Assembly (NCBI GenBank): GCA_030345135.1
Contig: CP128386.1
Span: 6,029,327 to 6,093,326 of the forward strand
Source: Chitinophagaceae bacterium DXS
GTDB taxonomy: Bacteria; Bacteroidota; Bacteroidia; Chitinophagales; Chitinophagaceae
Direction: 5' to 3'
DNA: 64,000 nt
A program made the translations under genes and the position numbers. A model generated the notes under the pieces. That model ran no database searches. It saw only the letters and a program-made list of their open reading frames with translations, and was not told the DNA's origin. Below, one piece after another: positions 14,331-22,793 of the stretch. Every line of letters begins with the position of its first letter. Positions within the stretch are counted from its first letter, which is position 1.

Positions 14331-16478
14331 CTAATTGTTGCTTTCTTCTCTTGGCTTAGCCTCAGGTTTTGGCATCAATACTTTTCTGCTAAGTTTGAAT
14401 TTACCGGTCTTAGGATCAAGGCCAATCAATTTTACCTTAACCATATCACCTTCGCTCAATACACCTTCCATTGATTCAAGGCGTTTCCAGCTAACTTCGC
14501 TGATATGCAGCAGACCTTCTTTTTTAGGAAGGAATTCTACAAACGCACCATAAGGCTGAATGCTTTTTACTTTAGCCTCGTATACTTCACCAACCTGGGG
14601 AACTGCAACAATACCTTTCACCCATTTCAGTGCTTTTTCAACACTTTCTTTATTAGTAGAGAAGATGCTTACTTCACCAAAGTTACCAACTTCCTCAATG
14701 TTGATGGTAGTACCTGTTTCTTTCTGAATTTCCTGGATCACTTTACCACCTGGTCCGATAACTGCACCGATAAATTCTTTATCAATGATCAGTTTTTCCA
14801 TACGTGGCGCGTGAGCTTTCACTTCATCGCGTGCTGCAGGAATTGCTTCATACATAGATTCAAGGATGTGCAGACGCCCTTTGCGAGCCTGTTCCAATGC
14901 TTCACGCATTACATCCATGCTTAAACCATCTACTTTGATATCCATCTGCACGCCACAAATACCATCGCGGGTACCTGTTACTTTGAAGTCCATATCACCC
15001 AGGTGATCTTCATCACCAAGGATATCAGTAAGAATAGCGTATTTGTTATCAGAATTTCTTGTGATCAATCCCATTGCAACACCACTGACATGTTTAGGAA
15101 CAGGAACACCTGCGTCCATCAATGCCAGTGAACCGGCACAAACTGTTGCCATGGAAGAAGAACCGTTACTTTCCAATACATCACTTACCACGCGAACAGT
15201 GTAAGGGTATTCATTGCCCGGCATCATTTTTTTCAAAGAACGCATAGCCAGGTTACCATGACCAACTTCACGACGTCCCGGAGCTCTTACAGGTTTTACT
15301 TCACCGGTAGAGAAAGGAGGGAAGTTATAGTGAAGGATGAATTTTGTGTAATTACTTACAGCAGCGCTTTCAATTAACAATTCGTCCAGTGGAGTACCCA
15401 ATGTTACGGTTGTTAAAGATTGAGTTTCACCTCTTGTAAAGAGCGCTGCACCGTGTGGAGAAGGCAGTACATCTACTTCCATAGCCAACGGGCGAACCTG
15501 ATCCAGCTTGCGTCCGTCTAAACGGGTGCGATCATTAAGGATCATGTCGCGCACCAGTTCCCACTGAAGATCTTCGTAATATTTTTTAGCCAGTTTCTTT
15601 GTCTTGTCATCAGCTTCTTCACCCAGGCTGGCAATTAATTCATCTTTCAATACAGAGAACGCATCGCTTCTTTCATGTTTAGAAGTACCGCCTCTTGAAA
15701 TCTGGTTAATTTTTTCAGTACAGAACGCATTTACTTTAGCGCGCAATTCTTCGTTCTGTTCTGGTTTAGTATAATCACGTTTGGTAGTAACACCAACTTT
15801 ATTTCTTAATTCTTGTTGAGCTTTGATCTGCACGCGGATTGCATCGTGAGCAACTTCCAATGCTTTAACCAGGTCTTCTTCGCTGCACTCGCTACTTTCA
15901 CCTTCCACCATCATCAGGTTCTTTTCAGTAGCGGCGATGATGAAGTCCATATCAGCTTTTGCCAACTGAGAACGGGTAGGGTTAACTATCATTTCGCCGT
16001 TGATTCTTGCGATACGTACTTCAGAAATAATTTCTTTAATGGGAATATCTGAAACAGACAATGCTGCACTTGCAGCTAAACAAGCCAATGCATCAGGAAG
16101 AATTTCTGCGTCGCTGGAAATTAATGTGATTAGAACCTGAACATCGCAGTAGTAATCTTCAGGGAATAAAGGACGAAGTGCACGGTCAACCAGACGGCTG
16201 ATCAGTACTTCATAATCGCTTAAACGGCCTTCACGTTTGAAAAATGAGCCGGGGATACGTCCCGCAGAAGCAAATTTTTCCTGGTAGTCAACGCTTAAAG
16301 GGAAAAAATCCTGTCCTTCTCTGGGTTCCTTGTTAGCTACTACGGTGGCCAATAATATATTGTTGCCCTGGCGAACTGTAACTGAGCCATCTGCCTGGCG
16401 GGCCAGTTTGCCGGTTTCAATAATTACCTCTGAACCATCTGGGAGTGTAAAGCTTGATTGAATAGGTTGAGATAACAT
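14331..16478 (-). CDS. pnp: polyribonucleotide nucleotidyltransferase (PNPase)
   Basis: 715 residues, full length: two RNase PH domains (about 1-215 and 310-545) around a helical linker, a KH domain with IGPGGKVIQEI (near 570) and an S1 domain (near 625-695, VGEVYEAKVKSIQPYGAFVEF). Degrades RNA 3' to 5' with phosphate. Gene order rpsO-pnp on the same strand is the classical arrangement; the 170-base gap between them holds a strong hairpin. Confidence 0.98.
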   Translation of the reverse strand: MLSQPIQSSFTLPDGSEVIIETGKLARQADGSVTVRQGNNILLATVVANKEPREGQDFFPLSVDYQEKFASAGRIPGSFFKREGRLSDYEVLISRLVDRALRPLFPEDYYCDVQVLITLISSDAEILPDALACLAASAALSVSDIPIKEIISEVRIARINGEMIVNPTRSQLAKADMDFIIAATEKNLMMVEGESSECSEEDLVKALEVAHDAIRVQIKAQQELRNKVGVTTKRDYTKPEQNEELRAKVNAFCTEKINQISRGGTSKHERSDAFSVLKDELIASLGEEADDKTKKLAKKYYEDLQWELVRDMILNDRTRLDGRKLDQVRPLAMEVDVLPSPHGAALFTRGETQSLTTVTLGTPLDELLIESAAVSNYTKFILHYNFPPFSTGEVKPVRAPGRREVGHGNLAMRSLKKMMPGNEYPYTVRVVSDVLESNGSSSMATVCAGSLALMDAGVPVPKHVSGVAMGLITRNSDNKYAILTDILGDEDHLGDMDFKVTGTRDGICGVQMDIKVDGLSMDVMREALEQARKGRLHILESMYEAIPAARDEVKAHAPRMEKLIIDKEFIGAVIGPGGKVIQEIQKETGTTINIEEVGNFGEVSIFSTNKESVEKALKWVKGIVAVPQVGEVYEAKVKSIQPYGAFVEFLPKKEGLLHISEVSWKRLESMEGVLSEGDMVKVKLIGLDPKTGKFKLSRKVLMPKPEAKPREESNN

Positions 16479-16592
16479 AAATAGTTTTTTGAATACGATC
16501 TGCGATGTACAAGGCGGGATAGTACGTATGGTACAATCGTAATCGCGGTTAGTTAAAATATTTCCGTAAAAACAGGCTTATGTACAAAAACA

Positions 16593-16629
16593 GCTATTCC
16601 CAACCGTATTATTGTCAGTTGGGAATAGC
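16593..16629 (-). terminator. hairpin between rpsO and pnp
   Basis: 12-bp perfect stem (GCTATTCCCAAC at 16593-16604 with 16618-16629), 13-base loop. Located 20 bases after the rpsO stop. No strong U-run on the minus strand, so it may be a processing or stability hairpin, as at the rpsO-pnp junction of other bacteria. Confidence 0.65.
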
Positions 16630-16648
16630 CTTATACATAACGTAAGAT

Positions 16649-16921
16649 TTATTTTCTGAGGCCCAGTTTTTCGATCAGTGCACGGTAACCTTCAAGGTTA
16701 TGTTTCTGCAGGTAGCTCAGTAAGCGTTTACGCTGACCTACCATGTGCATCAAACCGCGATGGGTAGAATAGTCTTTTTTGTTTGCCTGTAAATGGGCAG
16801 AAATATTGGTGATACGCTCGGTTAATAAAGCGATCTGACCCTCAATAGAACCAGTGTTCTCAGCTTTTCCACCAAAGTTTGCAAAAATTGTTGCTTTTTT
16901 TTCTTTTGTTAGATATGACAT
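16649..16921 (-). CDS. rpsO: 30S ribosomal protein S15
   Basis: 90 residues, one more than the E. coli protein. The conserved core [20 protein letters not shown] and the end [12 protein letters not shown] are present. Binds 16S rRNA helix 22 early in small-subunit assembly. A minus-strand -7 element TACCTTTG (complement of 16977-16984) predicts a leader of about 50 bases. Confidence 0.98.
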   Translation of the reverse strand: MSYLTKEKKATIFANFGGKAENTGSIEGQIALLTERITNISAHLQANKKDYSTHRGLMHMVGQRKRLLSYLQKHNLEGYRALIEKLGLRK

Positions 16922-16976
16922 CTCAATTTCTTTTTAAATGAGCATCCAAAGTTTTTCTTCTTCTTAATTTGGACGG

Positions 16977-16984
16977 CAAAGGTA
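16977..16984 (-). promoter_or_regulatory. -7 element for rpsO
   Basis: CAAAGGTA on the plus strand is TACCTTTG on the minus strand, a perfect TAnnTTTG. No good TTTG is seen at the -33 position. Confidence 0.4.
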
Positions 16985-17029
16985 TATCAATTTCTGTGGA
17001 AAACCGGAAAAAATCTATATTTTTTTCAA

Positions 17030-17246
17030 GAGAAGACCGTAAGACAGCAAGACCGTAAGACGCGTAAGACAGGTAAGACGCGTAAAATAGTCAGACGTTT
17101 AAAGATGGGAAGAGCTGAAAACTAAAAATCTACAAATAATTATTTATTTTCATTTATCTATTCCATCAATAATAGTCAGCCCTCAAAATTAAGCCAAAAC
17201 CTCTTACTGTCTTACACGTCTTACGGTCTTACTGTCTTACGTGTCT
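17030..17246. repeat. inverted pair of GTAAGAC octamer arrays
   Basis: Left arm about 17034-17098 in plus sense (GTAAGACC, GTAAGACGC and variants), right arm about 17208-17246 in minus sense. The right arm begins within the last codons of the glxA-type regulator: its stop codon TAA is inside the first unit. The 110 bases between the arms show nothing else. The rest of the 315-base gap to rpsO holds the rpsO leader. Confidence 0.85.
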
Positions 17247-18217
17247 TTATTGTATCTCTTCCTGTATTCCAGCGGCAGCATACCTGTAATCTTCTTAAAG
17301 GCACTGCGAAAAGCTTTCCGGTCCGAATAACCAACTTCGTACATCACATCATTGATATTCTTGCTGCCTGCTTCCAGGTTCTTTTTCACGAATTCAATCC
17401 TGGCCCGCTGTATATATTCAATAGGTGTATTGGCGGTGGCCTTTTTAAAGCGGCGTTCAAAATTACGTTTGCTCAGGCCATATCTTCTTGCAAGTTCAGA
17501 CACTGAAATTGTTTCGGTTACATTGTTCTCTATATAATGTTGTGCTTGTTTAACCGGTTCATCAATATGATCTTTTTGACCCATAAAGATAGAAAAGGGT
17601 GACTGGCAGTTCCTGTCAATATCAATCTGGCCGACCTTGGAACAATAAATGGCAATTTCACGGCCACAATATTTTTCAACAAGATGAAGTAATAAGTTAA
17701 GGAAGGAATAAGCGCCGCCGTTGGTATAAATGCCTTGTTCTTCGGTAATTACTTTGTCGGTTGTCAGTTTTACATTGGGAAACAGGGAACGGAATTTATC
17801 ACCAGCCTGCCAGTGTGTAGAGCAGCTTTTGCCATCCAGCAACCCAGTAGATGCAAGTACGAAGGCGCCGATGCAAAGACTTGCTACTTCTGCTCCGTTA
17901 TTATATTGCTGCACGATCCAGGGAGTAAAAACCTGGTTGGCCCTTAAACTTTGTTCATTTAGGGCAACGGGTGGTATTATAATAAGATCTGTTTTCTTTA
18001 CTTCTCTGAAATTGGTTTCCGGCTGAATAGAGAACAGACCATCGTTCAGTTTTACTTCTTCTGAATCTCCTACCAGTTCAATTTTAAATGCAGCTTTTGT
18101 TCCTCTTGCGGCAAAATAGTCATTAACAACAGAGAACATTTTGTATGCTCCTATTACGCTGATGATGGTGTTTTGTATAATCTCTCCTTCCGGAATAAGA
18201 ATAGAAATATGTTTCAT
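17237..18217 (-). CDS. GlxA-family transcriptional regulator (DJ-1/PfpI + AraC helix-turn-helix)
   Basis: 326 residues from the ATG at 18217 (MKHISILIPEGEII). N-terminal DJ-1/PfpI-like domain (about 1-190) with the nucleophile-elbow-like VASLCIGAFVLAS (Cys present) and a C-terminal AraC-type double helix-turn-helix (about 225-322: ISVSELARRYGLSKRNFERRF and INDVMYEVGYSDRKAFRSAFKK). Typical of ligand-sensing activators. Divergent from the SRPBCC gene, which is the likely target; the 324-base space between them holds a long hairpin at 18469-18515. Confidence 0.9.
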   Translation of the reverse strand: MKHISILIPEGEIIQNTIISVIGAYKMFSVVNDYFAARGTKAAFKIELVGDSEEVKLNDGLFSIQPETNFREVKKTDLIIIPPVALNEQSLRANQVFTPWIVQQYNNGAEVASLCIGAFVLASTGLLDGKSCSTHWQAGDKFRSLFPNVKLTTDKVITEEQGIYTNGGAYSFLNLLLHLVEKYCGREIAIYCSKVGQIDIDRNCQSPFSIFMGQKDHIDEPVKQAQHYIENNVTETISVSELARRYGLSKRNFERRFKKATANTPIEYIQRARIEFVKKNLEAGSKNINDVMYEVGYSDRKAFRSAFKKITGMLPLEYRKRYNKDT

Positions 18218-18468
18218 TACATGGCGTTTTGCAATTAGATAGCTCAATGAATTATCAGAGGGTAAAAGTTGTTAAGCAGGGAATGAATTATATGCAGTAG
18301 TTGACGGAAAGCAATTTGTGAATTATATAAGCTCTTCAGTATACAGTGCCATTCTAAGTTATTTATCCGGTTTCTTCTCAAAGGTAATAAAAACTGTTTG
18401 TCGCCTCACACCCCCATAGTTGTCGCCCGTGCCAACCTCTATTCTTGTATATGGCTGCTACCTTTATA

Positions 18469-18515
18469 TCGTTGAATCTGTCCTGCACTTTCAAAGTGTA
18501 TGACAGATTCAACGA
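18469..18515. promoter_or_regulatory. long inverted repeat in the SRPBCC leader
   Basis: Arms of 14 identical bases (18469-18482 and 18502-18515) continue inward to a CACTTTCAAAGTG core, giving about 23 pairs with one mismatch and one wobble. The core matches that of the lutB/EamA terminator at 56710-56746. It spans the ATGs at 18500 and 18515, arguing that translation starts later, at 18542. No T-run follows, so it could be an operator or leader hairpin rather than a terminator. Confidence 0.7.
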
Positions 18516-18541
18516 TGACAGCACACATTATTCAGAATAAC

Positions 18542-19720
18542 ATGGATCCAAAAGATTTCCACTGTACTAATCAGGTTAAAGAAACCGTTGAAAGCAGTTT
18601 TAACGCCATTAACAATGTTGCAGGATGGTGGGCAACAAATGTTGCCGGCAGCTCTCAGCAAGTTGGCGACAGGTTCACCGTAAGATTTGGTAAAACCTAT
18701 GGCTCCTTCCTTGTAAAAGAAATTATTCACGGAAGGAAAATTACATGGCTGGTTGAAGATTGTTATCTCCCTTTATTTAAAAATGCGAAGGAATGGAAGG
18801 GTACAAAATTGCTGTGGGATCTTTCTTCTACGGAAAATGGCTCGATCATCAGTTTTACACATAAAGGATTGACTCCGCAACTGGAATGCTATCCTGATTG
18901 TATAAAGGGATGGAGCTTTTACGTGAAGGAAAGTTTATGCAAACTCATCACCGAAGGTAAAGGTTTGCCGGGCACAGGAATATTTGGCAGGATCTTTAGC
19001 GGCGACAGAAAATATGAAGGGATCTTATATTTTAAGAACGATGCTTTACCGGATTATATAGATGGTTATCTGTTTGTCGATGTCAAATCAACATCGGGCG
19101 AAACTGTCACAGCAGCTTATAACGCAGGAGAATATAAGAAGGAGACTTTTGATGCCAGTAACCTTTTGGGAGAATATTTTATGGTGATTGAAAATAAACC
19201 TGTGTATGAAAACATTGACCCATTAAATGATATACTTAATTTAATAAGAAACCATATGGAACACAAAGACTACACCGCTAGCATTACAGTAAATGCTGAT
19301 GCAAAGACAGCTGAACAGGCAATCAGCAAAGTGCCTGGGTGGTGGACGGAAGGTTACACCGGCAGTTCAGAAAAACCGGATGATGTTTTTACAGTTACTT
19401 TTGGCGAAACGTTTGTAACCTTTAAAGTAACGGAAGTTATTCCCGGTAAGAAAATTGTCTGGAAAGTAACAGACTGCTACCTGCACTGGCAGAATGATAA
19501 AAAAGAATGGAATGGTACTGAAGTTGTATGGGATATAGAATCTAACGACAACTCAACCTCAATTACAATGACGCATGTTGGGCTTGTTCCTGAAGTAGAA
19601 TGCTACGAAAATTGCAGGGAAGGCTGGGATTTTTACATATATAAAAGCTTATTTAAGTTATTAACGGAACACAAAGGGATGGCTGATTTAAAGAATAAAG
19701 TGGCTGCGCAGGCAGATTAG
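18542..19720 (+). CDS. tandem SRPBCC (AHSA1/START-like) domain protein
   Basis: 392 residues from ATG 18542, chosen because MDPKDFHCTNQV then matches MEHKDYTASITV, the start of the second repeat (near 239). Two clearly homologous SRPBCC domains (about 1-140 and 239-380), each with GWW...GSS...GD.FTV.FG, a W(L/K)V.DCYL strand and an ECY..C..GW.FY end; about 95 residues of different character lie between them. The hydrophobic-pocket fold binds small ligands; no substrate is known. Divergent from a GlxA-type regulator. Confidence 0.8.
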   Translation: MDPKDFHCTNQVKETVESSFNAINNVAGWWATNVAGSSQQVGDRFTVRFGKTYGSFLVKEIIHGRKITWLVEDCYLPLFKNAKEWKGTKLLWDLSSTENGSIISFTHKGLTPQLECYPDCIKGWSFYVKESLCKLITEGKGLPGTGIFGRIFSGDRKYEGILYFKNDALPDYIDGYLFVDVKSTSGETVTAAYNAGEYKKETFDASNLLGEYFMVIENKPVYENIDPLNDILNLIRNHMEHKDYTASITVNADAKTAEQAISKVPGWWTEGYTGSSEKPDDVFTVTFGETFVTFKVTEVIPGKKIVWKVTDCYLHWQNDKKEWNGTEVVWDIESNDNSTSITMTHVGLVPEVECYENCREGWDFYIYKSLFKLLTEHKGMADLKNKVAAQAD

Positions 19721-19760
19721 CATACAACCCAAGATGCAACTATTTAATGCCGGTTAATAT

Positions 19761-19864
19761 GTAAGACCGTAAGACCGTAAGACCGTAAGACAGTAAGACA
19801 GTAAGACAGTAAGACAGTAAGACAGTAAGACAGTAAGATCGTAAGACCGTAAGATAGTAAGAGT
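19761..19864 (+). repeat. GTAAGACN perfect octamer array, 13 units
   Basis: Thirteen uninterrupted 8-base units from 19761; the first seven bases are constant apart from a few changes, the eighth is C or A in blocks (CCC then AAAAAA, then mixed). About 40 bases after the SRPBCC stop. Paired with a reverse array at 19901-19938. Confidence 0.95.
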
Positions 19865-19900
19865 TTTTCAATTCATGAATCTGCCAAACTTTCAACAGTC

Positions 19901-19938
19901 ATCTTACGCGTCTTACATGTCTTACTGTCTTACGGTCT
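19901..19938 (-). repeat. GTAAGAC octamer array, minus sense
   Basis: Read on the minus strand it starts about 10 bases after the stop codon of the SPL-like radical SAM gene: AAAGACC, GTAAGACA, GTAAGACAT, GTAAGACGC, GTAAGATG. Forms an inverted pair with 19761-19864 around 36 bases. Confidence 0.85.
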
Positions 19939-19946
19939 TTCTATGG

Positions 19947-21053
19947 CTAAAACAATCTGCCCTGCTCGCCCGGCCTTCTGAATTTGCTGCAATCCAGTTC
20001 CCATCTTTCTGCATTCAGGTTGTAAAGCTTATTGTATTTGTGAAACTGCTGACGCACCAGGTCGCTGATGGGGCCTTCTCCGCGCATACGCACGCCAAAG
20101 CGACTGTCGTTTACCTGCCCGCCGTGGCCGTTTTGGATCAGGTGCCATACTTTATCAGCGCGGTCCGGAAAGTTTTTGTAAAGCCAGTCGTGAAACAAAA
20201 ATTGAATGGACCCATTCAACCTGATAAAAGTATAAGCAGAAAAAGTGGCGCCGTTTTCGCTTGCAGCTTTCATGATGCGTTGCATCTCATGTTCATTCAA
20301 TCCGGGAATCATTGGCCCAAGCATCACACCCATACGGACGCCTACGTCACTTAACTCTTTAATAATGCGGAGCCTTTGCTGACCTGTTGTGGTGCGTGGT
20401 TCCATAACCCTGCGCAAATCCTCATTAAAGGATGTGATGGAAACAAGAATGCTTATCAGCTTCCGTTTGGCCATCTCCTGGATAATGTCTTTGTCGCGCA
20501 ACATGCCTGCATTCTTGGTGATCATGCCAACAGGCTGATTAAACTCCAGGCATACTTCAAGAAGCTGTCGCGTAATACGGAATTTTTTTTCAGCAGGCTG
20601 ATAGCAATCTGTATTACCGCTTAACGAAATTGGCAGGCATTCCCATTTCGGATTCATCAGGAATTTGCGTAGCAATTCAGGCGCATTCTTCTTTACAATG
20701 ATCTTTCTTTCAAAATCCAGCCCCGCACTATATCCCCAATATTCAAAAGAGTTGCGCGCATAGCAGTAAATGCAACCGTGCTCACATCCCTGGTAAGGAT
20801 TCATGCTGTAGAACATTCCTACATCAGGACTCTCTACTTTGTTCACAAGTGTTTTGCCGTGTTCTTCTATGTAGGTTGTCTCTGTGTTATGTTCTGTCCA
20901 GTCATCGATGCCCTCTATATGTTCTTTAACTCTTTCAGTTTTTAAAAATTTATTTTTCGTGTTGAACTGTGCACCCCTGCCCTTAAAATAATCATCCCTG
21001 TCTTTATTCTGCGGCCGGGGCTTTTCGTTGGGATTGTGTTCAATGTTTTTCAT
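19947..21053 (-). CDS. PA0069-family radical SAM protein (spore photoproduct lyase-like)
   Basis: 368 residues from ATG 21053 (MKNIEHNPNEKP). Radical SAM motif CEHGCIYCYARNSFEYWG (CxxxCxxC), preceded by MNPYQG and followed by ALELLRKFL-type helix, LSGNTDCYQPAEKKF and LVSITSFNEDLRRVMEPRT, all diagnostic of the PA0069/Rv2578c group related to spore photoproduct lyase. Function of the group is not established; a DNA- or RNA-repair role is often supposed. Located downstream of two 2H phosphoesterase genes and close to umuDC. Confidence 0.88.
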   Translation of the reverse strand: MKNIEHNPNEKPRPQNKDRDDYFKGRGAQFNTKNKFLKTERVKEHIEGIDDWTEHNTETTYIEEHGKTLVNKVESPDVGMFYSMNPYQGCEHGCIYCYARNSFEYWGYSAGLDFERKIIVKKNAPELLRKFLMNPKWECLPISLSGNTDCYQPAEKKFRITRQLLEVCLEFNQPVGMITKNAGMLRDKDIIQEMAKRKLISILVSITSFNEDLRRVMEPRTTTGQQRLRIIKELSDVGVRMGVMLGPMIPGLNEHEMQRIMKAASENGATFSAYTFIRLNGSIQFLFHDWLYKNFPDRADKVWHLIQNGHGGQVNDSRFGVRMRGEGPISDLVRQQFHKYNKLYNLNAERWELDCSKFRRPGEQGRLF

Positions 21054-21056
21054 AAT

Positions 21057-21335
21057 AAAAAAATAGTGAATGGTCAATAGTGAATAGTGAAAGGTGCAGC
21101 AGGCTTAATTGACAATTGAAAGTTCCTGCCCGACTGAAGTCATTCAGGCGGAGAAAATTGACAATGAAAACCTCTGTGGAACTCTGTGTCTTCTCGTGGC
21201 TTCCTCTGTGTAACAAAAAACACCTGAATGTGGCGAATCAAAAAGTTTTCGGCCAACTCTTTAAGTAAGCTTCGCGTTAGTCCACCGAAACGTTTTCTCT
21301 CTGATCATTTTCACTTCTCCATTCTCAATTATCAA
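21057..21335. repeat. mixed repeat region between PA0069-type and 2H genes
   Basis: Contains a GTGAATGG/GTCAATAG heptad array (21060-21092), TTGACAATTGAAA heptads, a CTCTGTGGAACTCTGTGT-type phrase (21170-21210), and, read on the minus strand directly after the 2H stop codon, TTGATAA, TTGAGAA, TGGAGAA, GTGAAAA (21335-21308). Confidence 0.8.
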
Positions 21336-21995
21336 TTAAAAAAGCGTTGCCTGCACTGCACTTGTTATCTTTTTTCCTTCAAAAGAAAATCTTGCAATTT
21401 CTTTGTACCTGTTAAACTCCCTGTCTGACCCTCTTTTCAGCAACAACATATTGTCTGCCATAAAGCCGCCCGTAAAGTGCGTGTTACTCAGTTCCAGCCA
21501 TCCTTTTTGGTATTGCCAGGGAAGTAATTTTCGTGCTATTGTTAAATGCGGCTCCGTTATGAAATATGGCTTATTTGCCTGATCGATTTTCATCAGACGC
21601 TGTGCCTGTCTTATTTCCCTCACTGCTTCAACAATTTTTACTTTTGTCGACACATTAATGTAAATAGTGTGTTCAGGAAAACTACCAAAACCGTCCAGGT
21701 CAACTTTAAACGGACTTATCTGATTGGCTATTGAACGCAGTTTATTAATAATACGGGATTCTGATAAGTCATACTGCACAAAATTGGCCAGCGTTATATG
21801 CGGCTTGGAGTGCTTTGCAACAGGACAATCAAACTTTATTGCAAATTCTTCTTTGATATCTTTAATGCGGTTATACAGTTCCTCGTGAGGCTCAAGAACA
21901 AGTAGGTATTGTATAGGGACAAGGCTATCCACCAATTTAGATTCTTTTGATCTTAAGACTTCACTCTTAAATTCGGCTAGTGTTTTTACCTGCAT
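21336..21995 (-). CDS. 2H phosphoesterase / 2'-5' RNA ligase family protein
   Basis: 219 residues. Both catalytic HxT motifs are present: H66-I-T68 (KPHITLANF) and H150-L-T152 (EPHLTIARKL), spaced as in the LigT/ThpR/YjcG fold. The family opens cyclic phosphates or joins 2'-5' RNA linkages; the substrate cannot be told. The preceding gene, 14 bases upstream, is a paralogue that has lost one motif. Confidence 0.85.
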   Translation of the reverse strand: MQVKTLAEFKSEVLRSKESKLVDSLVPIQYLLVLEPHEELYNRIKDIKEEFAIKFDCPVAKHSKPHITLANFVQYDLSESRIINKLRSIANQISPFKVDLDGFGSFPEHTIYINVSTKVKIVEAVREIRQAQRLMKIDQANKPYFITEPHLTIARKLLPWQYQKGWLELSNTHFTGGFMADNMLLLKRGSDREFNRYKEIARFSFEGKKITSAVQATLF

Positions 21996-22009
21996 AGGTT
22001 AAAGTTTTA

Positions 22010-22624
22010 TCAGTCATACAATGGATGTTGTACAGGCGTCAGCCCAAATTTGTACACCTGCCTGTAAGGTTCGTTTTCTGATCGCCTTTTTAGGAGCACC
22101 AATTCATTTACATAAAATGAGGCGAAGAATGATCGTTGCGAATAATCAAGCATTGCCTTTTCATATACACGTTCATGCAATTTCCTTGCTATTGTAACAT
22201 GTGGATGTTTGCTAAAGCTCAATGGTTTGCAACCATTGCTTAAAAGATATTGATCAATTGCAGAAAACTGTGTCGCCAGCTTTTTAAAAGGTTCAGTGAA
22301 TTGCACCCGCGCGTAGATGGTATGCGGCGGAAACCCGCTGTAATTGTTCAGCATAACTTCAAATGATTCCTGCATGCTGACGATCCTGTGCATCCAGCGG
22401 ATAATGGTGTCTTCCATTTCTTCACGCGCATTAAAACATGCCACTTTAATAAAAGGCTTCGTGGTCAATGCACTATCATCCTGGTAATCCTGATGAAAGA
22501 AATATTTTTCAGCCATGATCATTTCCCGCGCTTCTGCAGAAGGTTCTGCGATCAATATATATTCAGCCTCGTAATATGAAGCAACAACAGGAATCGACGA
22601 AGTGAAGGTTAACTGGTAGCTCAT
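22010..22624 (-). CDS. 2H phosphoesterase paralogue with degenerate first motif
   Basis: 204 residues, aligns along its length with the next gene (PPHTIYARV vs PEHTIYINV; PHVTIARKL vs PHLTIARKL). The second motif H142-V-T144 is intact, but the first reads KPFIKVACF: His is Phe58 and Thr is Lys60. One-sided loss should abolish normal two-histidine catalysis, suggesting a regulatory or binding subunit. First gene of a minus-strand unit divergent from umuD. Confidence 0.8.
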   Translation of the reverse strand: MSYQLTFTSSIPVVASYYEAEYILIAEPSAEAREMIMAEKYFFHQDYQDDSALTTKPFIKVACFNAREEMEDTIIRWMHRIVSMQESFEVMLNNYSGFPPHTIYARVQFTEPFKKLATQFSAIDQYLLSNGCKPLSFSKHPHVTIARKLHERVYEKAMLDYSQRSFFASFYVNELVLLKRRSENEPYRQVYKFGLTPVQHPLYD

Positions 22625-22745
22625 TCTTTCGTGTTTTAAATGTTTGAAATTGGTTTAAATAGTTTCCGGGCGTAAAATCTTCATCTTCTTTGTCTTATCA
22701 AATGCCGGTCTTCTGCCGCCCAAGAAAAATTTTTTCAGACAATAA

Positions 22746-22767
22746 ATTTAGCATAAAATTGCTAAAT
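22746..22767. promoter_or_regulatory. dyad operator candidate between 2H operon and umuD
   Basis: ATTTAGCA (22746-22753) and TGCTAAAT (22760-22767) form a perfect 8-bp inverted repeat with a 6-base A/T spacer, 27 bases before the umuD ATG and 122 bases before the divergent 2H gene start. Size and place fit a repressor site; the bound regulator is unknown. Confidence 0.55.
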
Positions 22768-22793
22768 AAATTAGTAATTCAAAAATAAATTAT

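Noticed and set aside
18500-18541. ATG 18500 or 18515 as start of the SRPBCC gene
   Set aside because: Both are inside the arm of a long hairpin, and domain alignment with the second repeat places the start at 18542.
19761-19864. Regular repeats that might be a CRISPR array
   Set aside because: Units are 8 bases with no unique spacers and no cas genes are near; it is a simple octamer array.
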